Positions 8,590 to 16,821 are shown, counted from the first letter of the stretch. The stretch: 64,000 nucleotides of DNA from Paenibacillus puerhi (GCF_009846885.1 NZ_WUWM01000006.1:124001-188000), one strand, 5' to 3'. Translations and numbers: made by a program. Notes: generated by a model from the sequence alone, not told the origin.

Positions 8590-8966
8590 TCCTTACCATC
8601 CTTACGATTAAACCAATCTCTTAATTCCGATATGTCATTTGGAGTTAGTTCAGCATCATCAACAAGAGCAGCAATCAATTTTTTGGCTTTCCCATCGTAC
8701 AAGCGACTAAGAAAAGTTTTGGTTTCAACCTTCTTATACTCACTCAATGTCAGTGCAGCCTCGTAATAGTTCACCTTTCCGCTCATTGATTTTGTCAAAA
8801 ATCCTTTTTCGATGAGTCGTTTCAGCAAAGTCGATACCGTTGAAGTTTTCCAGTCTTTGCTTTCGAAAATGTCTAGAAGCTGCGTAACGGTTACGGGCGT
8901 TGCTAACTCCCATATCACCTCCATGACTTCCATTTCGGTTTCAGATAATCTTCCTACATGTTTCAT
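8586..8966 (-). CDS. BlaI/MecI/CopY-family winged-helix repressor
   Basis: 126 residues. The winged helix is typical: LSETEMEVMEVIWELATPVTVTQLLDI, then WKTSTVSTLLKRLIEKGFLT and a wing VNYYEAALTLSEYKK. The C-terminal dimerisation helices contain FLSRLYDGKAKKLIAALVDD, where BlaI proteins are cut by the partner M56 protease. Start ATG 8966 has a GAGGTG ribosome site. It is first in an operon with the M56 transducer (4-bp overlap) and the stalk-domain protein. Two 13-bp dyads (8992-9004 and 9018-9030) upstream are the expected binding sites, which predicts autorepression of all three genes. Confidence 0.9.
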   Translation of the reverse strand: MKHVGRLSETEMEVMEVIWELATPVTVTQLLDIFESKDWKTSTVSTLLKRLIEKGFLTKSMSGKVNYYEAALTLSEYKKVETKTFLSRLYDGKAKKLIAALVDDAELTPNDISELRDWFNRKDGKE

Positions 8967-8990
8967 CGGCGCGCACCTCTGATTGTTAAT

Positions 8991-9030
8991 GCGACAACTT
9001 GTCGTAAGTCAAATGTACGACAAGTTGTCG
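8991..9030. promoter_or_regulatory. Double dyad operator for the BlaI-type repressor
   Basis: Two 13-bp palindromes, cgacaacttgtcg (8992-9004) and cgacaagttgtcg (9018-9030), are spaced 26 bp centre to centre. The whole block 8991-9031 is itself nearly palindromic. The core ACA...TGT symmetry matches operators of BlaI/MecI/CopY repressors. It lies 25-65 bp upstream of the repressor start. Confidence 0.85.
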
Positions 9031-9102
9031 CAACTGTCAATAGTGATTAAATTAATCCGTATAATGTGAGAGCTGCTGCCGTTATGAATGATCCAAATAA
9101 TA

Positions 9103-9210
9103 AAACCAACGGCAGTCCTGGAATTGAACTGTCCCCCATACGGCATACAGGTATAAAAAAGCCTGCTACGGTGAGGGGAGCAGTTCAAACTGTGGACTGC
9201 CGCTGGTTTA
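9103..9210. repeat. Long imperfect inverted repeat, possible IS relic
   Basis: Arms of about 35 bp (9103-9136 and 9173-9210) pair imperfectly. The left arm carries aaaaccaacggcagtcctg and the right arm ggactgccgctggttt, and the inner parts carry TTGAACTGTCCCC / GGGGAGCAGTTCAA. The GGGG-CAGTTCA element resembles ends of IS3-family elements, but no transposase remains. It sits between the BlaI operator and the 3' end of the broken SRPBCC gene and may act as that gene's terminator. Confidence 0.45.
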
Positions 9211-9235
9211 TATCGAACTATTGTGTCTGTTAACG

Positions 9236-9739
9236 TCAGGACATACTTGCCAGATGCTCCTCAAGACGATCCATCGTCTGCTCGGCACCTGGGACGGCAT
9301 ATGTTTTCGCCTTATCGAAGACAGCGGCATTTTCTTCAAAAACCGTGCTATAAGAAAGTTTGGTCTTACCATCCAGATCCACAAAGATTGCCGTCGCCAG
9401 AAAATGGGGGAACATAGCATGTTTGATGAAGATTCGCTCAAATTTTACGACCTCGACAAAGACGTTGGTGTTGGGATAATCAACGCCATCAGGACCGTGC
9501 ATGATAAACTTTCATGTACCGCCCGGTTTCATATCAAACGTCTGAAAAGACGTCGTAAAACCTCGAGGTCCCCGCCATTTCGAAAGGTGCTCCTCTTTCG
9601 TCCAAGCTTCAAACACAAGATCGCGTGGTGCATCAAATACGCGGGTGATTATAATCTCTCGTTCACCTATTTTCGTTGCGATATTATTAGTCGCGTTGTA
9701 TTGCTTCATTTCCATCCATTCCTTAATTCTAAAGGCCAT
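9236..9739 (-). pseudogene. AHSA1-type SRPBCC protein interrupted by one in-frame stop
   Basis: The reading frame from ATG 9739 encodes an activator-of-Hsp90-like START/SRPBCC protein: REIIITRVFDAPRDLVFEAWT, then LSKWRGPRGFTTSFQTFDMKPGGT. It is then interrupted by TGA at 9514-9512 and continues in the same frame with KFIMHGPDGVDYPN through GAEQTMDRLEEHLASM. Family members have Trp at this position (GGTW[KR]F[IV]MHGPDG), so a single TGG-to-TGA change explains the break. Total length without the stop, about 167 residues, is normal. Either the gene is newly inactivated or the base is a sequencing error; internal restart at the ATG after the stop would make only a half-domain. Confidence 0.8.
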
Positions 9740-9771
9740 AATCTCGAAAATGGTTCAATTGATGCCATTAT

Positions 9772-10926
9772 TTAATACACATCGCGCTGGTAACGTCCTT
9801 GCTCCTGCAATCCATTGAGATACGCTTCAGCATCTTCGCGGCTCAACTGGCCTTCTTTTTCAATAATGTCAATCAGGGTGTTATGAACATCCTTCGCCAT
9901 GTTTTGCTTATCGCCGCACACGTAGAAGTAAGCTCCACGCTCGAGCCATGCGAACAGCTCTCGACTGTTCTCTTGCATGTTATGCTGCACGTACACTTTC
10001 TGATCCGTATCGCGAGAGAAGGCAGCGTCGATTTTGGTCAGCACGCCTGCTTGTAGATATTGCTCCAGCTCCTGCTGATAAAGAAAATCCGTCGCGGCAC
10101 GCTGATCGCCAAAGAACAGCCATGCTTTGCCTGTCGCTTTGCTCACCGTACGCTCTTGAATAAAGGATCGGAACGGAGCAATACCCGTCCCTGGCCCCAC
10201 CATAATGATGTCATGTTCCAAGGTTTCCGGCAGACGAAAGTGCTTATTAACCTGAATAAAGACCGGAATGGTATCTCCTTCGTTCAACCGCTCCGCGCAC
10301 ATAACCGAACATACACCTTTGCGCTCGCGTCCGTGCGCCATGTAATGAACTGCACCGATCGTGAGGTGGACTTCCTCCGGATTTGCAGCCAGGCTGCTTG
10401 CAACGGAATACAACCGTGGCGGCAATTTCCTTAATAAAGCGACAATTTCATGCACGGAAGCTTTCCAGGGTCCAAATTCACTCAGCAAATCCAGTAAATC
10501 TCGGCCATGCGTATAGGCCTTCATTTTTTCTGCATCCGCCACGAGTTGCTTCAGCTCTTTACTCTCAGAAAGCTCTGCTGCCTGCTGAACGATTTTTTTG
10601 GATAGCAGGGTAAGCTCGAAATGCTTCAATAGTGCTTCTTTCAGCGGGAGCGTTTCATTCTGCTTATTTATGACAACTGTTGTATCAGCATCCCACTTCA
10701 TAACCTCGAGAATAAGAGTTACCAATTCGGGATCGTTGTAAGGAACTATACCCAAGCAATCGCCGGGCTCATAGGAGAAGCCAGAGCCTTGTAACGACAG
10801 CTCAATATGGCGTGTTTCTTTACTGGAGCCTTCTCCATTTAAATTCACATTTTTTAAAACTCTCGCTTGAAACGGGTTGGTTCTGGAAAACAAGGATGGT
10901 ACTTTTTCGACATCAGTAGCTTGCAT
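9772..10926 (-). CDS. CysJ-like NADPH-flavin reductase module lacking the flavodoxin domain
   Basis: 384 residues covering only the FAD and NADPH domains of sulfite reductase flavoprotein. Marks in order are GFSYEPGDCLGIVPYN (connecting domain), PRLYSVASS near 169-177 (FAD contact), GVCS near 207 (FAD/dinucleotide), GPGTGIAPFRSF near 246-257 (NADPH), YVCGDKQNMAKDVH near 337-350 and the C-terminal aromatic RYQRDVY. Full CysJ is about 600 residues with an N-terminal FMN flavodoxin domain, which is absent; the ATG follows a GGGGTGAAG site and the upstream 300 bp has no flavodoxin remnant. No cysI is adjacent. It would need a separate flavodoxin or ferredoxin as acceptor, and the Rieske proteins of this window are possible but unproven partners. 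Confidence 0.75.
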   Translation of the reverse strand: MQATDVEKVPSLFSRTNPFQARVLKNVNLNGEGSSKETRHIELSLQGSGFSYEPGDCLGIVPYNDPELVTLILEVMKWDADTTVVINKQNETLPLKEALLKHFELTLLSKKIVQQAAELSESKELKQLVADAEKMKAYTHGRDLLDLLSEFGPWKASVHEIVALLRKLPPRLYSVASSLAANPEEVHLTIGAVHYMAHGRERKGVCSVMCAERLNEGDTIPVFIQVNKHFRLPETLEHDIIMVGPGTGIAPFRSFIQERTVSKATGKAWLFFGDQRAATDFLYQQELEQYLQAGVLTKIDAAFSRDTDQKVYVQHNMQENSRELFAWLERGAYFYVCGDKQNMAKDVHNTLIDIIEKEGQLSREDAEAYLNGLQEQGRYQRDVY

Positions 10927-11227
10927 TTCTCTTCACCCCAGCAAAATTTTTTCTATAGAATATCACATGCCGCTCAACTTAGAAATTGTTTTTTATGAAC
11001 CATCCGGATTTTCATCGCAGAAATGACGCGGATGCTGAGCGTACTTAAGAAGCTCCCTCCTTCGTTGCTTCGCGGAGAGAGCTTCAAGCTTGCTACTAGA
11101 CGTGGTTCGTGTCGATCACTTATGAATTCGGGTAACAACGAAATCGTGGAAGTATCAAGAGCGGATGCGGGAGCCTTACTGCGATATACTTCAGCTTCTC
11201 TAAATTCCGCCGCACTATTTCAGTGCC
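10927..11227. other. Intergenic stretch without supported gene
   Basis: About 300 bp between the convergently read ends of region 1 and the glycosidase. Short frames exist on both strands (for example one reading ELLKYAQHPRHFCDENPDGS on the minus strand up to TAA 10993) but none has a start with ribosome site or a recognisable family. Probably decayed coding DNA plus the promoter of the CysJ-like gene. Confidence 0.4.
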
Positions 11228-13192
11228 TCAATAGATTCTGTCCTCTAGCGCCCCCATCTCCTGCGTCGGTTCAATCCTTCCATCCGCAAGGAGATACATG
11301 CGCACCGCAAATTCTCTCAGCGCACGATCACATTCCGCATACGGGCGATTGCAGATATCGATCAATCCGCTTTGTCCGGTCGCACCGTCAAACCTTCCGA
11401 GCGGCGGCTGATCGAATAGCTCGAAATAGTGCAGCCCCACGACCGAAGGCTCCGCCACGCCCTGCTCCAGATAGTAGGAGATCGCCTTGGCCCGCTCCTC
11501 CTGACTTGCAGCCTGCACCAGGCCGCTGCCTAGCAACCCTCTGTCATAGCCCCCTATATGCCATTCACCAACAATCGTCGGCAAGTCGCTCAAGCGGTAT
11601 GCTTCTTGCGACTTGGCGCTGCATGTGTCTCGGTAGCAGTTAAAGGAAAAAACGTCGAAATGCCTGAAGCCTGGCACCGACACGGGCTTGAACTGGCTAT
11701 AGCGCATACCAAGATTAAGGTGGTTCGGGTCCACACGGCGCAACGCATCGGACGGTACACGCGAGTACATCTCGATCAGAACTTCATCAAACTCGTGTAG
11801 ATCGGCAGCAGCGAGGTCGCTTAGCCGGTCGGCATGCTCCAGGGGTACTAACAGGTCGTCAAACGATTCAAATTCCGTCTTCCATGCGGCGTTAAGCGCA
11901 GACAACTCGGTATATTTTTCTATCAGGAATCGGACGAGCGCATGCTTGGAAGCAAAGTCTTGTCGGCTGGCCAACAACCGCTCGGATAAGCACAGCTCCT
12001 CAAACAGCCATTCCGGCTCATTGGTCAGGAAGTAGCCGATCAGCATCGGATTATCCCGCAGCGGCAGAAGCTGCTTGGCATAATCCTCACTTAATTCGGC
12101 GTATTCCCGGGAGAACACATCCGGGAAATCACGGAATATACATGACGACGGCTTCGGAAAGTCGATCAGCGACCATACAAACGGAATCTGCACCTTCTCC
12201 AGATATGCCAGCGTCCGCTCGTCCGGATAGTTGCCCACTCCCACTCCAAGTGTGTTAATCCCCCAGGCTTTCAACCTGGCGCCGTTAATGTCTGCCCAAG
12301 CATTCCACCAGTCATCACCAAAGGCATGCATCATGTTTGCGCGGCTGAAGTTAAACATCCATCGGTCTTTTCCCGTCTCTACACCGTTCCTTTTACTGAA
12401 TTCGGGGTCCTGATCGGCGGTCATGTACGCCTGTGAGTAGAGGGGGTCATTCCGATCCGGAAGCCATTCGCAAAGCGACTTCATCCCGTCGATAAAGGTG
12501 TAGATGCCCATGCGGTTGCCATAACAGATACCATGAGACACAAACGCGCAGCCCTCCGGATCGACGAGCCACCAACGGCGGCCATCATGCCGCGTGTGAA
12601 ACCAGCCCGTCGACTCGAATCGCTTGTCCAGCCACCCCCCATAGCGTGAGAAGCCCTCCGGATATTCATCCACTGCCTTCTCGCGCTCGCTACGCAGGTA
12701 GGACACCAGCTCTTCCGCCGAATGTGTCTTGCCCGGCCAGTTTTTTTTCGCTATCTGGCCCAGCATGTCCACAAAGACCTCACCCTCCACGGGAAATCTG
12801 GGCGCGTCCGTCACGCAGGCTTCGCTGATCTCAACTTGCGTAAGCCCTGCCTCTCGTTCGAAGACAAGCTCCACAGCCTCCATCTCGCCGATGCTGCACG
12901 GCCTTCCATGCGCCGTCGATTTGTATTGCCCCGGTCGCGGCTCCAGGAAAAACGATTGGCTTGCAAGTACTGACAACGGAAAGCCCGCGGTAATCCGAAC
13001 GTCCGGCAGCAGCTTCTGGGTCACGACAAATGCCGGTTTTTCCTCACCCTTGCGAAAAAAACGGAAGCTTGCTCGAACAAGCGACTCTTGACGAACTCGG
13101 AGCTGAACCGTCAGCCAGTGATCGCTCTTCCAGCTTTCACAACTTGCTCGGAAGCAAACATCTTCCGTCTGTCGAAACTTGACCATTTTCAT
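11228..13192 (-). CDS. Agarase-like glycoside hydrolase (clan GH-A TIM barrel)
   Basis: 654 residues, no signal peptide, so probably cytoplasmic. An N-terminal beta domain of about 150 residues precedes GGWLDKRFESTGWFHTRHDGRRWWLVDPEGCAFVSHG near 185-221, the entry signature seen in GH50/GH86-type agarases. The barrel carries the acid/base motif FLTNEPEW (Glu near 389) and a late IVGEWHIGG with a nucleophile-type Glu near 545. These are the clan GH-A positions. Exact substrate cannot be told from sequence; beta-galactosides or agar- and porphyran-like oligosaccharides are candidates. The ATG overlaps the TGA of a 45-codon open frame that follows the Rieske stop, so it is probably the last gene of the amidohydrolase-Rieske-glycosidase operon. 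Confidence 0.7.
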   Translation of the reverse strand: MKMVKFRQTEDVCFRASCESWKSDHWLTVQLRVRQESLVRASFRFFRKGEEKPAFVVTQKLLPDVRITAGFPLSVLASQSFFLEPRPGQYKSTAHGRPCSIGEMEAVELVFEREAGLTQVEISEACVTDAPRFPVEGEVFVDMLGQIAKKNWPGKTHSAEELVSYLRSEREKAVDEYPEGFSRYGGWLDKRFESTGWFHTRHDGRRWWLVDPEGCAFVSHGICYGNRMGIYTFIDGMKSLCEWLPDRNDPLYSQAYMTADQDPEFSKRNGVETGKDRWMFNFSRANMMHAFGDDWWNAWADINGARLKAWGINTLGVGVGNYPDERTLAYLEKVQIPFVWSLIDFPKPSSCIFRDFPDVFSREYAELSEDYAKQLLPLRDNPMLIGYFLTNEPEWLFEELCLSERLLASRQDFASKHALVRFLIEKYTELSALNAAWKTEFESFDDLLVPLEHADRLSDLAAADLHEFDEVLIEMYSRVPSDALRRVDPNHLNLGMRYSQFKPVSVPGFRHFDVFSFNCYRDTCSAKSQEAYRLSDLPTIVGEWHIGGYDRGLLGSGLVQAASQEERAKAISYYLEQGVAEPSVVGLHYFELFDQPPLGRFDGATGQSGLIDICNRPYAECDRALREFAVRMYLLADGRIEPTQEMGALEDRIY

Positions 13193-13326
13193 CCTTTATC
13201 CCCCTGATCGGCTTTGGAGCCGGTAGTCGTAATGGGCTTCCCTTGAGTACCAAGCGGCCGCAGGAATGCTTCTTCCAGCGACCGCAAATCCCGGCAAGCA
13301 GAGCTGTAGGCTCCACAAGCAATGGC

Positions 13327-13743
13327 CTACATATGCACGACGACCGAATCTTCTTCCAGCGTGACGTCGAACTTCTCAACCGTTACGTCGTAAGACATGG
13401 TACGCTTCGATGGGTCCACGATCATGCATCCGGTCTTGATATCGAACTCCCACTGATGCCACGGGCAACGTACGATTTCGCCCTCACGCTCATAGTCGAA
13501 TTGCCCCGGGCCCGGAGAGACGACTAGCGCCGTAGTCAAGCCCTTGCACAGCTCGGCGCCCTGATGCGGACACACATTGCGAAGCGCGTAGAATTGACCA
13601 TTGACATGATAAATACCGAGGCTACGCCCACCCGCTTCTACCAGCTTGCGAGTGCCTGGCGGAATGTCCGAAACTTTGGCCACAACATGCTTCTGAGTAC
13701 TCGCGCGCTGCAGAGAGGTCTGCGGTTTTATGGATGAGGTCAT
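13327..13743 (-). CDS. Stand-alone Rieske [2Fe-2S] protein (first copy)
   Basis: 138 residues. The cluster ligands are NVCPHQGAELC (Cys58, His60) and RCPWHQWEF (Cys93, His96). The 32-residue spacer between the two motifs is longer than the roughly 16-20 typical of bacterial Rieske ferredoxins and contains SPGPGQFDYEREGEIV. The protein has no membrane segment, so it is a soluble electron carrier or a regulatory/catalytic subunit. The ATG overlaps the stop of the upstream amidohydrolase (ATGA), implying coupled translation and a fixed stoichiometry. No oxygenase alpha subunit or dedicated ferredoxin reductase is encoded nearby. The N-terminal 18 residues are variable and absent from the two paralogs at 19.1 and 31.6 kb. 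Confidence 0.85.
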   Translation of the reverse strand: MTSSIKPQTSLQRASTQKHVVAKVSDIPPGTRKLVEAGGRSLGIYHVNGQFYALRNVCPHQGAELCKGLTTALVVSPGPGQFDYEREGEIVRCPWHQWEFDIKTGCMIVDPSKRTMSYDVTVEKFDVTLEEDSVVVHM

Positions 13744-14885
13744 GGCTTCGTCACGCTTTCCTCTCTCTCAGATTTGCGCGAAGGCAGGTTATATAGCTCG
13801 GCTGCATTCTGATAATACACCCGGTCCCACAGCTCATTCTCGAGCTTGGGCATGGCCTGCAGCGGGGAATCAAAATCCCAGTGCGGATAGTCCGAGCAGA
13901 ACATCAGCGTTTCTTTCGCATAAATATTGTCCATCATCTGATCGAACACTTCGCGGGTAGGCGTTTGTTCGATCGGCTGCGTGGTGACGCGCACGTTGCT
14001 GCGGAAATATTCGCTTGGTTTCTTCTTCACCCAAGGCGTTTGCACACGCAGCGACCTCCAGTCCTCATCAAGCCGCCAGAGATACGGTGCAATCCAGAAT
14101 ACGCCGGATTCCTGCATGACGACTTGTAATGTTGGAAAGCGCTCGAATACTCCTTCGAAGATAAAGCTTGCCAAGTGAGCCATCATAACCTGGGGGCGGC
14201 AGGCGCGTGCTTCGATATAGTGGGACACATAGCCCGCTCCGGTAGGCGTTTCGTTAATCCCAATGCCTTCGCCGCCGACGTGGATGGTGAATGGCAAATT
14301 ATGACGGACACATGCTTCGTAGATCGGATAATAAAATCGGTTGCCATATGGGAACATAGCCCCGTTATGAACCAGCACCTGAACCATGTCGCTCCGTCCT
14401 CCGACACGGTCGATTTCCTTGGCTGCCTGAACAGGGTCCTGCTTCGCAATAAACACGGAGCCCTTCAGCCGGCTGTCCCGACTCAGCCAATGCTCGATCA
14501 CATAGTCATTGGCAGCCGTGCTTAGCGCAGCCGCATAATCATAATTCATAGTACCCTGATGTCCAGGTCCTTCCCCTGTTAATATCCCGTATTCTACGTT
14601 ATACGGGTCCAGATGATGCTTTTGCATAAAGGCCAGATCGCTACCGGCCGGTCCGCCCTCGGGAGGAAATGAATCCACCATCCGCCCGCCGACGCCGCCG
14701 TTGAAATGCATGCCCGACGGCAGCGCCGAGCCGTACGTATCGATCATTTCGCGGTAATGTCTAGGCAAGTAAGGCTTAACAACATCCAAACCCGTGTAAT
14801 TGTGGATATCGCAATCGATAATAGAACGCTTCAACTTGGACCGCTTTGCTGCTTCTGGCTGTCCGTTTGCTGTTATTGTACTCAT
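13740..14885 (-). CDS. ACMSD-like amidohydrolase (amidohydrolase_2 family), first copy
   Basis: 381 residues of the metal-dependent TIM-barrel family that includes aminocarboxymuconate-semialdehyde decarboxylase and resorcylate decarboxylases. Candidate metal ligands are Asp26/His28 in IIDCDIHN, His in FTIHVGGEG, His in MMAHLASFIF and Asp in MFCSDYPHWDF. The usual HxH (or ExH) of the family is DxH here. GGPAGSD and TPTGAGY loops are shared with all four paralogs in the window. A GGAGGG ribosome site precedes the ATG, and a TATAAT-type minus 10 box lies about 55 bp upstream. It is first gene of the amidohydrolase-Rieske-glycosidase operon. A decarboxylase or hydrolase reaction on an aromatic or sugar acid is inferred only from the family. 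Confidence 0.8.
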   Translation of the reverse strand: MSTITANGQPEAAKRSKLKRSIIDCDIHNYTGLDVVKPYLPRHYREMIDTYGSALPSGMHFNGGVGGRMVDSFPPEGGPAGSDLAFMQKHHLDPYNVEYGILTGEGPGHQGTMNYDYAAALSTAANDYVIEHWLSRDSRLKGSVFIAKQDPVQAAKEIDRVGGRSDMVQVLVHNGAMFPYGNRFYYPIYEACVRHNLPFTIHVGGEGIGINETPTGAGYVSHYIEARACRPQVMMAHLASFIFEGVFERFPTLQVVMQESGVFWIAPYLWRLDEDWRSLRVQTPWVKKKPSEYFRSNVRVTTQPIEQTPTREVFDQMMDNIYAKETLMFCSDYPHWDFDSPLQAMPKLENELWDRVYYQNAAELYNLPSRKSEREESVTKP

Positions 14886-14938
14886 TGCCCGAACCCTCCA
14901 TTATGTCCATATTGACTTGCTATAACACTTACAAGTTT

Positions 14939-14944
14939 ATTATA
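14939..14944 (-). promoter_or_regulatory. Minus 10 box of the amidohydrolase-Rieske operon
   Basis: TATAAT on the minus strand about 55 bp upstream of the start codon, with no good minus 35 hexamer at 16-18 bp. This pattern fits a promoter needing an activator, and two AraC-family genes lie directly upstream. Confidence 0.45.
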
Positions 14945-15127
14945 GAGCGAGGCAGTGATTAATGATTGCCGATGTTTGACGGGATTTCTCTTAATAATTG
15001 ACCAGTTTCGGACTTTTCCCCGATCCCATGCCTGATCCGTCTGGAAGGCAGCACCTCATAGAGGCTCTACGCGCAGAACCGCCTTATTGCCGTGATCTGA
15101 CCCATATATTGCAGTTGCAACATCCCG

Positions 15128-16015
15128 TTATTCCCTCTCGATCCGTTGGCGGTAGGCAGACGGAGTTTCTTCCGTCAGCGCTTTGAAGTGACGGCTGAAA
15201 TTAGACGACGATGGAAATCCGATCATGTAGGCGATCTCCGTGATGGACACATCCATCGCCTCACGAAGCAGCCGCTTGCCCTCCGCTACCCGCTGTAGCA
15301 GTACATATTGGTAAAAGCTGATCCCCATCTCCTTGGTAAAGCTTCGGGTTAAGTATTCTTCGCTCACGGAGAAGAGCTTGGCGACCGACTTCAGTGTCAA
15401 CTCCTTGCTCAAATGCGCACACACATAGTCGGAACAAGATTGTACTAGATCATGCTTCCTTCCCTTCTCCAGCTCGCCTGTGACGATCTCGGGTCCTGCC
15501 GTGCTTCGCTGCAGAAAAGCGGTAACCTGCAGGACCTGAGCCAAAGCCATCCGTTCCCAGCCGATCTTGCGTGTCCCCAGTTCGCGACGCAGGTCTTCAC
15601 ACATCTCTTCTAATTGCCGTTGCTGCCTCGGGTTGAGGGTGAAGCTTAAACAAGAGTCAACGGGTACCCACGAAAAATCGATCAGCTGGTGCAAGGCAGG
15701 GAGCATGCCGTCTTCCTCGCAAAAATGGATGCAGATGACGCTACGCTTGTACGAGGACCTGGATATCATCTGATGCGGAACCGTCCCCCTGAACACCAGA
15801 ACCGAACGGGGGGACTGCAGCAGGACCTGCTTGCCGACGACCATCGTGCCCTCCCCCTCCTGAGTCACGTGAATCTCTAGTCCTGGCTGCCGATGAAAGC
15901 TGGTGCCTTTGATCCACTCATTGCTTCGCAGCATAATAGGAAAGGAATGGAGGGTATTCTCGATATCCTTACTCCATTGAAGCTGATCCTCATTCATAAA
16001 GCCCTTCAAATCCAT
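15128..16015 (-). CDS. AraC-family regulator (cupin plus double HTH)
   Basis: 295 residues. An N-terminal cupin-type sensory domain (LEIHVTQEGEGTMVVGKQVLL, VLVFRGTVPHQM) is followed by two AraC helix-turn-helices near 210-290: LTLKSVAKLFSVSEEYLTRSF and VSITEIAYMIGFPSSSNFSRHFK. The start overlaps the end of the second AraC gene by 10 bp, so the two are translated from one message. They stand between an amidohydrolase-Rieske operon (downstream, same strand) and a divergent amidohydrolase-amidohydrolase-Rieske operon. Each may control one of the two units. The ligand is unknown. Confidence 0.85.
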   Translation of the reverse strand: MDLKGFMNEDQLQWSKDIENTLHSFPIMLRSNEWIKGTSFHRQPGLEIHVTQEGEGTMVVGKQVLLQSPRSVLVFRGTVPHQMISRSSYKRSVICIHFCEEDGMLPALHQLIDFSWVPVDSCLSFTLNPRQQRQLEEMCEDLRRELGTRKIGWERMALAQVLQVTAFLQRSTAGPEIVTGELEKGRKHDLVQSCSDYVCAHLSKELTLKSVAKLFSVSEEYLTRSFTKEMGISFYQYVLLQRVAEGKRLLREAMDVSITEIAYMIGFPSSSNFSRHFKALTEETPSAYRQRIERE

Positions 16016-16821
16016 GTCTGCTCGTCTCCAGCCTTCCTGGGCATACTCTCTGCTTTCCGTACCTTCAAGGTATGAGATGGGGGATAACCGACAATTTTCT
16101 TATACATATAATTGAAATAAGTCTGATCGCAGTACCCCAGCGATTCGGATAGCTCCCTGATGGTCATGTTGGTAGTCATCAGCAGATCGCGCGCTGCGGC
16201 GATTCGGACCTCGTGCATATAACCTATGGGAGTCCGTCCAGTCACACGCCTGAACACAGTGGAGACATAAGTGGGAGACCGATCCACGTACCGTGCCAAA
16301 TCGTTGATGAGTATTGGTTCGCGAAAGTGCTTTAGAATGTACTCTTGGATGCGCAAGGCCAGGCTGCGGAGTGAGTGGGGATGGCTTCCAGACAGCAACT
16401 CGCGCTGAACGATCCCCAGAATTTCCGTCAAGATCCCCCTCGTAATCAACTCATACCCATGCAGTTGGCCGATCCAGTATTCGTTCAACAGGCTGAACCG
16501 CTGTTTGAGATAATCGAAGCCGAGAGGCCGGATTAGCTTGAATGGCTCATCGACAAAGCAGGCCAAATCCTCGTCGGGCAAGTCCTGAAAGTGGGCGGAG
16601 TAGAGCGCATGCGGATCAGCAAGGTCCGTTTCCGAAGAGCGCATCGTATGCTGCTGCATAAACAACCCTTCCCCTTTGCGGATCCGCAGCGTCTGTCCCG
16701 CTATCCGGTAAATGACCGTTCCTTTCGTAACGAGGAGGAAAATGTGCTGCTTAGTTGGACTCAGAGGGACCTTCCAGCTTCCATGTACAGATTGCTGATA
16801 GGCAACGGAATAAATCTTCAT
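16006..16821 (-). CDS. AraC-family regulator
   Basis: 271 residues. A cupin-like N-terminal half (HIFLLVTKGTVIYRIAGQTLRIRKGEGLFM) leads to a linker with FDYLKQRFSLLNEYWIGQLHGYE, then the HTH pair PILINDLARYVDRSPTYVSTVF and MTIRELSESLGYCDQTYFNYMYKK near 160-250. It is divergent from the tandem amidohydrolases with a 155-bp shared promoter region, so it is the likely direct regulator of that operon. The linker and HTH region closely resemble the truncated AraC fragment at 22.75 kb, showing that the two descend from one gene. Confidence 0.85.
   Translation of the reverse strand: MKIYSVAYQQSVHGSWKVPLSPTKQHIFLLVTKGTVIYRIAGQTLRIRKGEGLFMQQHTMRSSETDLADPHALYSAHFQDLPDEDLACFVDEPFKLIRPLGFDYLKQRFSLLNEYWIGQLHGYELITRGILTEILGIVQRELLSGSHPHSLRSLALRIQEYILKHFREPILINDLARYVDRSPTYVSTVFRRVTGRTPIGYMHEVRIAAARDLLMTTNMTIRELSESLGYCDQTYFNYMYKKIVGYPPSHTLKVRKAESMPRKAGDEQTWI

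Noticed and set aside
9512..9514. In-frame TGA in the SRPBCC gene read as selenocysteine
   Set aside because: The conserved residue is Trp rather than Cys, and no SECIS-like context or sel genes are visible.
11023..11643. A 206-residue plus-strand frame beginning in the gap before the glycosidase
   Set aside because: Two thirds of it is antisense to the glycosidase and it has no ribosome site.
13137..13379. An 80-residue minus-strand frame between Rieske and glycosidase
   Set aside because: It overlaps both genes in another frame; the frame continuing from the Rieske stop is the more plausible coding remnant.
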